Origin: Spizellomyces punctatus DAOM BR117
Lineage: Eukaryota > Chytridiomycota > Chytridiomycetes > Spizellomycetales > Spizellomycetaceae
Direction: 5' to 3'
Assembly: GCF_000182565.1 (NCBI RefSeq)
Contig: NW_015971546.1
Coordinates: 481,407-545,406, forward strand
DNA: 64,000 nucleotides
Each line of letters starts with the position of its first letter. Position 1 is the first letter of the stretch. Below the pieces are notes generated by a model. That model saw only the letters and a list, made by a program, of their open reading frames with translations, searched no databases and was not told where the DNA came from. Position numbers and translations under genes: made by a program. Shown here piece after piece: positions 48,669 to 60,625 of the stretch.

Positions 48669-50512
48669 ATGGTTGACAAGACGTTGTCCAAACAAAGCTT
48701 CAAAGACTTGGGCTTAGACCCCTGGCTGGTTGAGGCCCTCAAGTCGTTGTCTATTCGAGAGCCAACCGAAATTCAGCGTGCGTGCATACAACCAATTCTG
48801 TCGGGAAGGGACGTTATCGGAAGTGCAACGACTGGTAGCGGTAAAACTGCTGCTTTTGCGCTTCCAATACTCCAAAAGCTGGCAGAAGATCCCTATGGTA
48901 TATTTGCACTGGTGCTGACACCAACAAGGTATGCTTCATTGGTTGGAATACGAGGCCGCTCATATTTCGGGCTCATATTTTTCTTCCCTAAAGGGAGCTT
49001 GCCTTTCAGATCGCCGAACAGTTTCGAGTTTTGGGAACTGGGATAAATTTAAAGCAGTCAGTTGTTGTCGGCGGGTTGGGTAAGTGTTGTTTAAGAGTTT
49101 GCAATGCAAGAAATATCTCGGGGTGGGTGAGTAAATATATCATGTTTCTCCTGGCCAGATATGATGACACAAGCCTTGGAGCTTTCTCGACGACCCCATG
49201 TTATTGTGGCGACGCCAGGGCGACTTGTTGATCATATCAACAGCAGCACAAATGCGGTGAATCTGAAGAGACTGCGCTTTCTTGTAAGTAAAAAGCATGA
49301 CATGTGGAAAGTGCCTGTCAAATTGCATTCCAACATGACACGCAATCAGGTTCTTGACGAGGCAGATAGATTACTCGACGATACTTTTGCGGATGATCTG
49401 GCTTGCATTCTTGACCAACTACCGAAGCAACGGCAAACCTTGCTCTTTAGTGCCACGATGACACCTGAGATCGAGTCACTGAACTTCTCGACAACAGCAA
49501 AGCCTTTCACCTATCAGTGTAATACAAGGTCAGCATCAATGAAAGGGTTCATTTCGAAGAAATCCCTCACAAGAGGTTATCATCTTCAGGTTTGACACCG
49601 TGGACAAGTTGGACCAACGATATCTCTTCATATCGTCGACAGTCAGGGATGCCTATCTCGCGTATCTCCTAAGGAGCAGGTTCGAGGGAAAAACAATGAT
49701 CATATTCACCGGAAAATGCCGGTAAGGAAACTGGTTTTCAAAGGATAACCGAGTGATTTTCTGACCAACCAACGTCAGAACGTGCGAGCGGTTGCGGATT
49801 ATGTTGCGCGAATTGGGGTTCAAATCTACGGCACTGCATGCCCAGATGTCTCAAAATGATCGGATAGGATCTCTGGCGAAGTTCAAAGGTGGGATTGTTC
49901 CCATTCTTCTGGCGACCGACGTCGGTAGTCGGTATGTAGGATGAGTTTATGAATTGGCGGACACTGTAGTTATATGCTTATGGGCGCTTCTCTAGTGGTC
50001 TTGACATTCCGACAGTTCAAGTTGTATTGAATTACGAGTTACCCGCGGATGCAACTGACTATATCCACCGTGTCGGTCGTACCGCACGAGCAGGTATGCG
50101 TCGAATGGCACTCATACAATGTCTGCTTTTTCTTATACACAAGATATCTTTCAGGACGAGGCGGTTTGTCTTTGTCGCTTGTAACGCAGCACGATATCAA
50201 TGTTCTGCTCAATATCGAGACAAAAATGAATAAAAAGATGCAAGAACTGGAGGTTGAGGAGAATGATGTCTTGGAAATGCTGAATGAAGTATCATTGGCA
50301 CAACGAGTCGCCAATATGGTATGTATTAGCCCTTCATGTGGGATGTACTCGTTTCGATGTTGATCTTTTTGCCACGTCCCATCCATTAGCATTTGGTGGA
50401 CACAAATTTTGGACAGAAACGGAATATAAATCGGGAGAAGGGTCAGGTCAGGGCTCCATATTCAAAACGACGGAAAACGGCGGAGACAGACCAAGCTCCA
50501 AAGAGAACATAG
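48669..50512 (+). CDS. DBP8: DEAD-box RNA helicase DBP8/DDX49
   Basis: Dbp8/DDX49 works in early small-subunit (18S) ribosome processing in the nucleolus. Exons carry the Q-motif region '[20 protein letters not shown]', motif I 'SATTGSGKT', Ia '[13 protein letters not shown]' (split by an intron), '[11 protein letters not shown]', the DEAD box in '[11 protein letters not shown]', motif III 'SATMTPE', '[20 protein letters not shown]', '[14 protein letters not shown]' and motif VI '[12 protein letters not shown]'. The tail has 'VANM' spliced to '[20 protein letters not shown]' and ends 'TDQAPKRT' at 50510-50512, matching Dbp8 C-termini. About nine introns. All helicase motifs are intact. I chose ATG 48669 as the first in-frame start. 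Confidence 0.92.
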
Positions 50513-50658
50513 GCTACTTGGAGAGGTGTAAATTAGCACTATATAGAGTACTTGCCATGTAGATATTATTTTCCGTGGGAAAGTGACGCGGGACCATGTA
50601 GCACAGGATTTCAATGCATATACTAATAGAATAGATCTATGTTGGTGGTGCAGTAGAT

Positions 50659-51614
50659 TTACGGTTTTCTTTTCGCACCCAATGACTTGCAAACTTCGAG
50701 AACATCTAGGAAAGGGGGTTCTTAGTTAAGAGCAACATCATTTTGTAGAAACATGGATGCCGTAGCTACCTTGGATGGGAGCATGGTCACCCCACTCTTT
50801 CTCGGCAAACTCATAATGGGTCCCATCTTTCGACATAATGAACAGACCTCCCAGAATCCTGACAAGCTAGCCTCAGTATTCTTCTCCATTGCTTATTCAC
50901 AGAGCAAACGCTTACCGTCCTTCACCCTTTATATTTCCCTCAAACCCAGCGCTGCGGGCCCGGAACAGGGCCTTGTAGGCGTTCAAGGAGACTAGACCAT
51001 CGAGTCCCATCCAGTTGAATTTTCCGCGTCTAATGTGCGTCTTTAAGTCAAGCTAATAGTTGCAAGATAGCAGAGCACGTCGTTGAAAACACACCCGAGA
51101 ATCTTGTACATGTCCTTTTTCTCATCAAAATAAAGTGGCAGGCCAGACCAATGCTTCTCTCCAAAATCCTTTGCCCCGAACCGTTCATGAACGACAGCGG
51201 CCAAGCTTACACCTTGGCTCTAATTTTACGAGCAATTAGACGGGATATAGTCAAACTTCAGAGCACAAGATCATCAGAGACGCTCACCTGGATCTGCTCC
51301 TTGTATTTTGCAACATTGGAAGCCTCCTCCCTGCACAACAGACATCCAGGCCGTCGAATGACGACAATCAAGCAAGGCCCATTCTCCCACAATTTCTCAG
51401 CCTGAATACCCCCATCATTTTCGTCCAACGTCTTTAGAATGACTTTATTGATGTCCGGAATATCGTCAGTTTTGCTTGGAGCCGGTTGAATCTTGAGCAA
51501 CAAGGCGCGAATTGGAACATCCAGATGCAGGAGCGTCAGGATTCGAGTTACGAAAAACCCTGTATAAAGGAATGCCGCCTCAAATGCAGCTGCAAGGCTA
51601 CTTTTCTGAGCCAT
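50659..51614 (-). CDS. PRXL2/FAM213 (AhpC/TSA-like) redox protein with N-terminal hydrophobic segment
   Basis: This family is a thioredoxin-fold antioxidant-like protein. ATG 51614 begins 'MAQKSSLAAAFEAAFLYTGF', with a hydrophobic stretch suggesting membrane anchoring. The redox motif 'IVVIRRPGCLLCREEASN' has the family's C-x-x-C (CLLC). Later exons give 'HERFGAKDFGEKHWSGLPLY', 'GKFNWMGLDGLVSLN', 'FRARSAGFEGNIKGEG' and 'ILGGLFIMSKDGTHYEFAEK'. The last intron fits as 50706-50769, splicing to a 47-nt exon 'DVLEVCKSLGAKRKP' and a stop at 50659-50661, as in family members. If that intron were retained the end would be 'PIQGSYGIHVSTK'. Convergent with DBP8. Confidence 0.85.
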
Positions 51615-52223
51615 GTCGATAGTAGATTAATGAGGTATGGAAAGGCGAGTAGGCAGCGACTGATGAGTTATATCCACGTGAAGCATACCCACGTGAAGTT
51701 GCGGAAATCGACGGTCTGGGTAATCTCCTCGCCGACTCTCATGAACAAAAAGGATGCCGATATCAGGAGGGCGGCCAAAAAAGGATGATTACCACTAATT
51801 CCTTTTGGAGAAACATTTGAATCAGCAGACCGCAAGCGTACTTTTTCATGGCCTTGCTAAATCCGATGCAAGTAACTGCAAGGGAGTCGTTCGCCCAGCG
51901 TTAGCTATCGTACCCTAGCTTGTAGCAAAACCGGAACCAACAACACTCTAGGTGATAACTAGATTTTGCTGCGATGAGCAAATTGAATACTCTTGTGCAA
52001 AATGACACATGAAAACGTGTCCAAAAACGATGACTTTTCTAATACAAGAGCAGCCAGGGCGTAAATTATGGGTGCTATCAATGTCTTTGTTAAACACATC
52101 TCGCATTCTTTCTTTCATAAATTACAGGTCAGAGCTGTTTCCGTTGCGGTAAAAGTGCCCCTCCACTTTCGATAAATCGCTGAGATAAAGACCAAATCAG
52201 CAGGCTTTACCAAGTAACTTCAA
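51615..52223. other. Intergenic region with two adjacent E-boxes near the PRXL2 start
   Basis: About 610 bp of AT-rich sequence with no gene recognised. Two CACGTGAAG sites, at 51675 and 51690, lie 61-81 bp upstream of the PRXL2-like start. Confidence 0.45.
51675..51695. promoter_or_regulatory. Paired CACGTGAAG E-boxes upstream of the PRXL2-like gene
   Basis: Two copies of CCACGTGAAG spaced 15 bp apart, core to core, at 51675-51680 and 51690-51695. The regular spacing is striking, but function is untested. Confidence 0.5.
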
Positions 52224-55200
52224 TTAGGGGGCACTGTTTTGCAATCTCACCTTCAGTTCGGGAATTGATTGAACTATGTCAGTTGGCAACGTAAATAGTA
52301 ACCAGACAATGCTACCCAGCTCCCCTTTGATCTTCTCCATTATGCGTCTGAAGACCAAGATGTATGAGAGACCAAATATCGCGAGCGACAAAGCAAAAAT
52401 GAAAACGTTAATGGCTTTTTGTGTTGAGCTCGTTTTTTCTACGTGATCGACGATCAAATTATTCATCATCGCTGCAGCACCAGATATATCGTCGCCCAGA
52501 GAGATCGCAAGTTGCAGCTGCTCATTAGCGAAGGTTTGCTGCAAAGGAGGGCTGCTCAGGAATTGTCGCATCGATTCGTACCATTTGTGAACTGCAGAAG
52601 CGCGTACGGTGAGCATCCGACCGATTCATTTTCTATGCCCCCCTTCCTACTATGCGAATAACTCACTAATGAACTCGGAGGAACTTGTGACAAGGCCTTT
52701 GGTGAAGCCTATCGTTGCATTATATTCTCTAGGGAAATATCAATATCTAATGAACACCGTACCTAAGAGCCATCCACACTCACCGCTTATCATCGTCACA
52801 TCCATTTGGGTCTTGCAGCAGACAGAATCCGCCGGTCTTCAGGACTACCTGAGTCTCAGGAAAGTCGTACAAGCTCGGAGCATCAGATGTGGTGATCAGA
52901 AGCGCTCGATTTGCCGCGTCGTATCTATCCAGATAGTACTCTAGCCATAAAGTTTGCATCCCGGGCATCCAGCAAGTGTTATCTTGTGCGGCTACTTCCA
53001 CAGCGATAGTCGAACTTAGGCCCACATAGAATGTCCGATCACTAAGATAACGAATCGTGTTGACGGCATTCCGCGCATACTAAAGGCAGAAAGATCAGTC
53101 GCGGCGCATTTTGAAGCATACCCAGATGGATGGTTGCCCTGAACCTACTTGGCCTTGTTGAATAGGAGGAATGAACATGAGCGTCCCGGTTAATCCGACC
53201 AAGGACAAGCACATGGTCAAGAGCTGTGAAGAATAGAAAGCTTGGTACAATTGTGTTCACAGAGACGCCCCAACCTACCCACCTTTATCATGCGTTTAGG
53301 GCTATGTCGAGCCATTACGACTTCTCTTGGCAAGGTGATGTTGAAGGATTTTGGCGCACTTTCAGCCACCGCCCCGTCGGTGTCCGCCTCCAGCTCTTCC
53401 ATAATCGCTTCAATTTCAATTTCTAAGTCATCAAGCTTTTGATTCGCGTATTTTTTGGGAAAGCTTCCAAAAAGACTGAGGATTTGAAGCTGCTTTTCGT
53501 ATGCCCTCTCGATTATTGGACGGAACAGAACGACGCCAATTAGAAAGCATAAAAGCGGCAAGGCGACCAGGATGGCCACTAGAGAGGACAATTCATGTGA
53601 ATATAGGCGCCTCCTGTTTGACACCGCTATATATTGAAACAAACCCATTGCCATTGTGTTGTTCCGTTGATAACTGAGATAAGAAGTCATGGCTCCATCG
53701 GTCAGGGAGTCATAGGATTGAGCAATTGACAAAATATTGTCCAGGAATATGCGGATGTCCGTGCGGGCGCTGATTTCTGGAGCAGTGAACGTACTCAGAG
53801 AACTGTTTACGAGGGATTGTGCATACTCTGCAATGAGTTGGCCCAGAAAGTAAGGACTGAACACTTCCAGGCGACCTGCGGGCATGCGGGGAACGTGTAA
53901 GTACAGGTGGTGCAAGACATTTGCATATCAGCACACTTGCTTCCAGAACCGCGAGACATTTTGATGATGATACGCGGCTCATCGTCCAGATGATTCCGTT
54001 GCAGAATAGGTAAGATGGTGGGTATCCAGACTCCGTTCACATATTGAGAAAGTGTTGCCACACGGGTTTCAAGTGCCGTCTGCGTACTCCGTACTGGTAG
54101 AATTCCCTGTGTGATGGCCACAATTTCACGAATGACCCGACATACTTTAGCGAGAGGAACGTGTCAGCTATATTTGCATCTCCTTGTGACTAGAGCGTTG
54201 CATACTTCGCATAAATGTTCCTCGTGGTCTTAGACGTGCGTAAGCATCCTGTAGCGCTTCAGTTATTGCAGAATATCCGAGGACCGAGACGGTACACCCC
54301 GCAATCAGAATTCCAAGGAGGCAAAGCAAAGCGATGTTGATAAGATATCGATATTGCTGAACAGGGGCAAAGAGCTTAAATTCAATTAGCTCTCGATAAT
54401 ATTTCTGTTGGCGTATTTCTCGTTGCGAACTCGCAGTTGAGTCAACCACACTCGGCTGCTTGATTGCCATCATCGGCACAGGAGTAACAGGCGACGGCAT
54501 TCTCTCCAGGTTCATTTTTTTCTCACGCCTTTCACCCCCCAGTGACCCCTCCTCTTCAATCCTCACACTTCGACGACGGCCAGATGACGTATCCACTCCG
54601 CTTCGACGGGGAAGGTCAGGTGCTCCCAGGGCATTGAGATCCAAATCCGTCACCTGGACTATATCCGCACAATCTTGCCTTGGCAAGCTGAGCTCTTCAG
54701 CCTGTACATACGCTGAGCTATTTTCAATATCAAATTCTTCGTTGCCAAACTGATTCTCTTTCCGCAGACGTTCATTGGCACTGCGCATGGAACTCTCGCG
54801 AACTTCCTGGTTTTCAATATCTTCTGCACGCTGTGCAATGGTAAGCAAAGACCACGAGATATTCAGAAAAGATCCCATGGCACACCTCAAGAAGCTTCCT
54901 TGCTTTTTCGTGGTCCCCGCAAACATTGATAAGAAAATTGCTGTACCGTCTCAATACTTGCTTCGATTTCTGCAAGAAATTTAGCTATCCATCCAATGGT
55001 GTTGTCAGATCATAAGCCAAAACGTACTGGATATTTGCTGATAATGCTTTGATAGTGTAAATCAGCAATTTTACGATTTTTCTCTACTGCCTCAAGCAAA
55101 TACGGGATGCATGAAATAACAATTTTTTCATTTTTTAGGTACTGCCATAGTAGTTTTAGCGAGAGGAGCGAATTTAAATGGTATCGCTGTGCACCTGTCG

Positions 55201-57233
55201 TCAGGTAACAAATATTAATTGTACGGTCACCAAACCGTTGTGACGCTACTCACCGTGCTCCATCGCGGTAATTTCTGCATACTCCGTTACATTGAGTGTC
55301 GAAATCATTAGCTCTTCTTTCCGGTCTTCCTGTTCCATGGTTCTTTCTTCGAAGAATATAAAGAAGCGGGTGTCAAATGCTGGCTTCAATTTCTGACAGA
55401 AACTTTAGCACAATGTTCCCGAAAACCAAAACTGCAAATTTTTTTCCTTACTTTGGCCGCAATAAGGCAATCAAAAACCTCATCAATGTGCGATATATCG
55501 TACAAAGCAATGTAATATGCTGAGATCAAGGGTCGATTAGCCATTGTATGCGGCACCAGTAGCAATGTAGCCTACCTTGCATTAGTCTTAACCTTGGCGA
55601 CTTTGGAAACTGTCGAACTCCGGCCGCAAAGATTGCTTTTGCAAGGTGGAGAGCCTCTGGATCACGATTGTATTGCAGAAAGCGACATGCGATCTCCACA
55701 TCCTAGTCGTCTCCGTTAGCGACATTTCTGGGATTCGGATACAATTATAATGGTCACGCACTTGAAACTGAGAAAACACTACCAACGGCTGTACGTAGCG
55801 CTTTCGGATGATCTTGCCAGCGTTTTCAAGGACTTTCCCAGTTACAGCGCCCTTTTCCGCATCCTCAGGCATAACCGTGCTCCCCATCACACAATTCTTG
55901 GCTTCCAAAGCGCTTAAAGATTTTTTTGACAAAATTGACGTAGCAGGCAACGGTTGATCTTCCGGATTAAGGCCTTCCTCCACCTGCTTCTGTCGTGCTA
56001 TTGCAGACGGTCGGTCAAATATTTTCATATGACTAAATCACTAAATGCAACCTTGTAGTTTCTGAATGACTCCATTTGCAATCCAGGATCTTGCATAGAA
56101 GGACATTGCAAATCCGCAAGCAAACTCTGGGACTAACAGCACGCAGATGATTACAAAAGCTGAAACGTTGTCTGTTCCACCCATCCCATAGACGACACCG
56201 GTATGAATACTCGAGCAAAAACTAGCAAAAAGTATTCCGCACCGCAGGTCGTTCATGTGCTTAGAGAAAAAGGGCTGTTGTCGCGCTGTCATGTAAAATA
56301 TCGTGAAGCAACAGATAGCAAGAACAGCCAAAACAACTGCGGGGCTGTCTTCGGCAATCTCAATGCAAACGACAAGCACAATCCGAAATAGTTGATAAAT
56401 TGCGTCGATACGGCCGGTAGTCTTCGCATGCAAGTCATCCCCCCTCGGATTAATGGGAAAGAATACCAGACTGGTAATCGGGACTTGCAACACCAGATAT
56501 AGAATGCCAGGTATTGATAAAATGAATGTAGGCAAAAAGTCCTTGTGAAAGCACTGTGTGGAATTGGACACGAGTAGTGCATCGTTTGTCGTACTCTCAT
56601 AACATGCGAACGCGTGCATGAAGATTTCCATCATGGGAATAAACAGAACGGTAGAGATAAGGGTTGTTAGGATTCGTAATACCTGCAGCGGCCAGACAAC
56701 TTTACTCCAATTAGTGATTCATTTTAAAAAGAATTACGAAGGAATAGCCCAACCTTTCAATTTAGATCCTTTCATGGAAAACGCTACCACGCACGTGAGT
56801 AGCACTGTTATCACGGCGGCGGTATACGCACAGTAGAAAAGCACGTGGAAGGATGCTAGTCCCTTGGGTTTCCAGCTCAAAGGATTGAAAACATAAGGTA
56901 TCCACGTTGGCATAGAGCGAAATCCATTTTCTTGGCGAAAACTGAATGAAAAAAGTTGAATATCCTCCAAAACTTGAAGACAAAGCGCGAGGGTTGGATT
57001 GATATGATTCCCTTGGGTCATTGCAAAGAGCAAGCCAAACTTTAATATCGCAGCGTACAAAGCATTAGGGTTTGTGCCTTTCATTGTCAGATAGGGTCCA
57101 AGGACATGTAAAAAAGTGGAATAAAACGTACCGTCGCATCCAGCAACTTGGCATCCCGCTGGTTCGCGTCAGCAAGCCCAATGGTATTGCGACGAAGACC
57201 TGTCGTCTTTCTTGAAATACTGGACGAGAGCAT
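52224..57233 (-). CDS. TmcB/TmcC-like large multi-pass membrane protein with TPR/HAT-like repeats
   Basis: Resembles the 'tiny macrocysts' TmcB/TmcC family of amoebae and early fungi; the biochemical role is unknown. ATG 57233 starts 'MLSSSISRKTTGLRRN'. The N-terminal part has many membrane segments, for example 'FHVLFYCAYTAAVITVLLTC' near 56830, 'TFILSIPGILYLVLQVPITS' near 56500 and 'VIICVLLVPEFACGFAMSFY' near 56120. A soluble helical-repeat region follows (55000-56000): 'ACRFLQYNRDPEALHLAKAI', 'FDTRFFIFFEERTMEQ', 'YHLNSLLSLKLLWQYLKNE', 'VLRRYSNFLINVCGDHEKAR'. A Ser-rich linker is near 54500. The C-terminal third has two receptor-like modules, each a membrane helix, an ectodomain and another membrane helix exiting through 'LFRPIIERAY' or 'VFRRIMEKIK'. 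Stop at 52224. More than 15 introns. Gene continuity was checked at several splices. Confidence 0.75.
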
Positions 57234-57573
57234 TATAGTTCTGTTGGGGTATTTGATGGCAAGTGTAAGTTTGGGAAGTTGGTCATTCAGAAGGACAACA
57301 GTAAGTCCCGACGCTGACGTAAAGCTCCGGGGGATGACAGATCACCATCACGTGCCAGATGATTGAAACTTGTTCCCAAGCATTTAAGTTAAGACTAAAT
57401 CTGTTGCTCCCACGGTCTAGCTCCCAGGGCGACACATCGTTCTTTTTCCTTCTGCAATATTTCAGCTTCACTTACAGTAGCATAGTGTCGTCCGGTGCTC
57501 CTGTTTGCTGCTTTTCAAAACACACTCTCTACATCTCAACCGAACGCGGCTGTACTCTGTTCCTTCTGTCAAG
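57234..57573. other. Divergent promoter, TmcB-like gene and DMC1
   Basis: 340 bp between divergent ATGs. Contains a CACGTGCC at 57349-57356 and pyrimidine-rich tracts just before DMC1. No gene seen. Confidence 0.5.
57349..57354. promoter_or_regulatory. CACGTG E-box in TmcB-like/DMC1 promoter
   Basis: TCACGTGCC, 116 bp upstream of the TmcB-like ATG and 220 bp upstream of DMC1. Confidence 0.4.
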
Positions 57574-59212
57574 ATGACGGATATGCAAGATCAACTGGTT
57601 GCCGATGAGGAGTTCGAAGAGGAATTTGAGGTGAGTTTTTGGGTGACAATACGTGTGGAATCACATTAAACGCTGGTGCATCGTAAAAGCACGAGTCGGA
57701 AATCTCATATGCTGTTATAAAAATGGTGGTGGGAAAGGATGGCGAATGAGGCATGTTCGCTTAGACAGTTCAGGTGGTCAAGGACAAGGGGCTGACTAGT
57801 ACATATGAATAATATGGATGAATCGAAATGCATGCCATCATCTTAAAGTTTCCTCCAACCTCACAGGTCTCCCCGGTAATACTATGTCCTGTTGCACTCT
57901 AATGGTTATTCTTCTCTCATCACCCGATATTGATTGGATGCTCTCAGGATTTTATGGAGGTAAGCGAGTGTACAGAATTCTGCGCTGGATACTGGATACT
58001 ATTTCTGACGGACATTGGGTAAGGTGGAGAAGCTCCAAGACGCTGGAATCAATAGTGCAGACATTCAAAAATTGAAAGGGAATGGTATCACCACCGTTAG
58101 GGTAATTTGAGAATTGCCTTCTCTGTAACTAGGAAATTGGCTATTTACCTTCGCGACCGCTAGGCCGTCCAGATGACAACGTGTCGCAATCTCGCGAAAA
58201 TTAAGGGCTTATCTGAAGCCAAGATTGAAAAGATGAAAGAAGCCGCGAACAAGCTGCTCCCTTGCAGCTTTATGACGGGAACTGAGCTTGAATCGAAGCG
58301 GAAAAGTGTAGTTCGCATATCCACAGGCTGCAAGGAGTTTGACACTCTCCTTGGGGGAGGCGTACAGACCATGTCAATCACGGAGGCATTCGGCGAGTTC
58401 CGTACAGGAAAGACGCAGTTGTCTCACACTCTCTGTGTCATGGCGCAACTGCCAACGTCTATGGGTGGCGGTAATGGGAAGGCAAGTTGCTTCCTCTCTT
58501 ATAGTAAAGTTCCCTGCAGAGCACTCACATGTGCACATTAGGCCGCGTTCATCGACACCGAAGGCACCTTCCGTCCAGAGCGTATCAAGGCCATCGCAAC
58601 CCGCTTTGGAGTTGATGGAGAAGCGGCACTTGATAATATTGCAGTGGCTCGGGCGCACAATAGCGAGCACCAAATGGAGCTCTTGAACCACCTGGCTGCG
58701 CGACTTTGTGAAGAACGGCAGTATCGCTTAGTAGTCATTGACTCGATCATTGCCTTATTCAGGACAGACTATAGTGGCCGTGGAGAGCTTGCCGAGCGTC
58801 AACAGCGTCTTAATCAGATGATGGCGAAGCTGATGCGTATTGCGGAAGAGTTCAATGTTGCCATATTTATCACGAATCAGGTATGCATTGTGCTGACCGT
58901 AAGAACATGCACTCCAAGCTAACGACATAAGCTTTTGACAGATGTGCGCGGACCCCGGAGCAGGATTGACGTTCGTTGCTGATCCCAAGAAGCCTATTGG
59001 TGGACACGTTTTGGCTCACGCTTCGACCACTCGCCTTTATCTTCGCAAAGGGAGAGGAGAAACAAGGATTTGCAAGATTTATGATTCACCAGACGTACCG
59101 GAATCGGAAGCGGGTAATGTTTACTAGTCTTTCCTGCCTGCGTTTAATCTAATGTTAGAACATTTCAGTGTATCAAATCACCGAAGGTGGTATTGCGGAT
59201 GCTAAAGACTAG
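57574..59212 (+). CDS. DMC1: Meiotic recombinase DMC1
   Basis: DMC1 forms filaments on resected DNA and drives homologous pairing in meiosis. ATG 57574 starts '[18 protein letters not shown]'. Short exons carry the N-terminal helix-hairpin-helix region '[20 protein letters not shown]' and '[20 protein letters not shown]'. The core has '[19 protein letters not shown]', Walker A in '[16 protein letters not shown]', '[20 protein letters not shown]', Walker B '[20 protein letters not shown]', the DMC1-type L2 region '[20 protein letters not shown]' and '[13 protein letters not shown]' at the end. DMC1 is preferred over RAD51 because of the 'MCADPGAG...[12 protein letters not shown]' segment. About seven introns. 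It looks complete and suggests that meiosis exists in this organism. Confidence 0.95.
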
Positions 59213-59479
59213 TTGTTCCAACCGTTACCTATATCTTGGACTGGCCTATTCAGATAACATCGTTAGAAAGCATAGAGTTGAAGGTTGTTTGACATTTCTG
59301 TGGCCATAGCCTATTATTTCGCGGTTTGTTTGGGACATGTTACGTTGCTTCTCTTTGCATGCAATAACCAGCGAATGTAGTACACTTGACCTATTTAGCC
59401 TACGTCAATAGATTCACTGTCAAGTATAGAAAACTGTCTATACTTAGCCCTTGGATCATCTGTACACCATCGAACTTCC

Positions 59480-59495
59480 TGTAGCACGTGCTACA
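59480..59495. promoter_or_regulatory. 16-bp palindrome with CACGTG core upstream of CHZ1
   Basis: TGTAGCACGTGCTACA reads the same on both strands. It lies about 190 bp upstream of the CHZ1 ATG, with the TATA-like sequence between them. Confidence 0.5.
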
Positions 59496-59565
59496 TTGCA
59501 TTTAACCATATCTAGGTGCAGGAGCCATTCGGACAACAGAGTACTTAGTTCGGACAACCCCCGAC

Positions 59566-59576
59566 ATATAAAAAGG
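59566..59576 (+). promoter_or_regulatory. TATA-like element upstream of CHZ1
   Basis: ATATAAAAAGG about 110 bp upstream of the CHZ1 start codon, consistent with a TATA box allowing for a 5' leader. Confidence 0.4.
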
Positions 59577-59682
59577 TGCCCTTTCGTTGGTTCCTCACTA
59601 ACTCATCTTCAAAAGACGTTCATCAGCCCCGTCCAACTTCTTTACTCTTTCTTTATAACATTTTCTCCATTACACCGTCACT

Positions 59683-60356
59683 ATGCTTGCTACCACCGAA
59701 CCCGAGGTGAAAGATGCTTCACTGGAGGTTGATGAGTAAGTAGATCTAGATATCTGAACGATCCATTCCGGGCGTTCTTTGAAACAATCTTACCTTGGGG
59801 TGCAAAAGAAAGGGAAGGGGGGCAAGAGGGATATCGGATGCACTTGGCGCAAACACTTTTAACTAGGACATTTTTGCTGATCGCATTCTTTCCCACACCC
59901 ACGGCAGATCCACAAAACCTACCATCGAATCCCTCAAAGCCGCTGCAGCTCCCGCCATCCAACAAGAGGTACCTAAAGGTATGCCTTGCATTCTATCGTT
60001 ATATGCAATAACCGGAAACTGATTTGTATTGGAATCTTTAGACGAAGAGCAGCCCAAGGCTGGCGAATCAGAGCAAGAAGAAGAGAGCGAGGAGGATGAG
60101 GACAAGATGGAAGTAGATGACGAGGACAATGTTGATTTTGGTGAGTGAGAATTGTGATGATTGTGGGAAGTGCCATGTATTGATCTTGGTTGCTGAAACA
60201 GAGGAAGAGGATTTGGTCGAAATTGACGCTGCCAACATTATTGAAACCCGTACACGAGGGGTCAAGATTGATTTTGCTAATCTGCCAGAGGAAGAGAAGA
60301 TGGAAGGTGAAGAGGATGATGAGGATGATGAGGATGTGGTGTTGGAGGACGAGTAA
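59683..60356 (+). CDS. CHZ1: Histone H2A.Z chaperone Chz1
   Basis: Chz1 binds H2A.Z-H2B dimers and helps deliver them to SWR1. The short acidic protein starts 'MLATTEPEVKDASLEVDE' at ATG 59683. After introns comes 'STKPTIESLKAAAAPAIQQE', an acidic block (EQEEESEEDEDKMEVDDEDN), then the CHZ motif 'LVEIDAANIIETRTRGVKID' followed by 'FANLPEEEK' and a very acidic end 'DEDDEDVVLEDE'. The CHZ motif is the diagnostic part. Three introns, near 59737-59906, 59979-60041 and 60141-60201. Stop 60354-60356. Small size and acidity fit the family. Confidence 0.85.
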
Positions 60357-60625
60357 TCGTTTCGGCGAGATGGGTTGTTTGATGGTTCTTGTTGGTAATT
60401 CGGCTTAAAAATGTCTGTGAAATATAGTCTTATTTTCCTTTATGAGACCCATGGCTTCTGTCTGGTGTTGGTCCAAAAGTAACATAAAATATGGTTATAT
60501 TCGCTTTACAATGGAAGGAGTTACAAGCCCTTTCCTGGATAATCTATGCACGGAGCTCGCTTACTCTCCTAAATACAATCTATGACATAATAAAAAACGA
60601 CTTATGATAGGACACCTTTAACAAC
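60357..60625. other. Convergent gap, CHZ1 and PX-PB1 gene
   Basis: About 269 bp, AT-rich, no gene recognised. Confidence 0.4.

Larger units (their letters stand above)
59213..59682. other. Upstream region of CHZ1
   Basis: About 470 bp. It holds a TGTAGCACGTGCTACA perfect palindrome at 59480-59495 and a TATA-like ATATAAAAAGG near 59566. No gene recognised. Confidence 0.5.

Noticed and set aside
51486-51788. 100-codon plus-strand frame
   Set aside because: Antisense to the PRXL2-like first exon and its promoter; no similarity.
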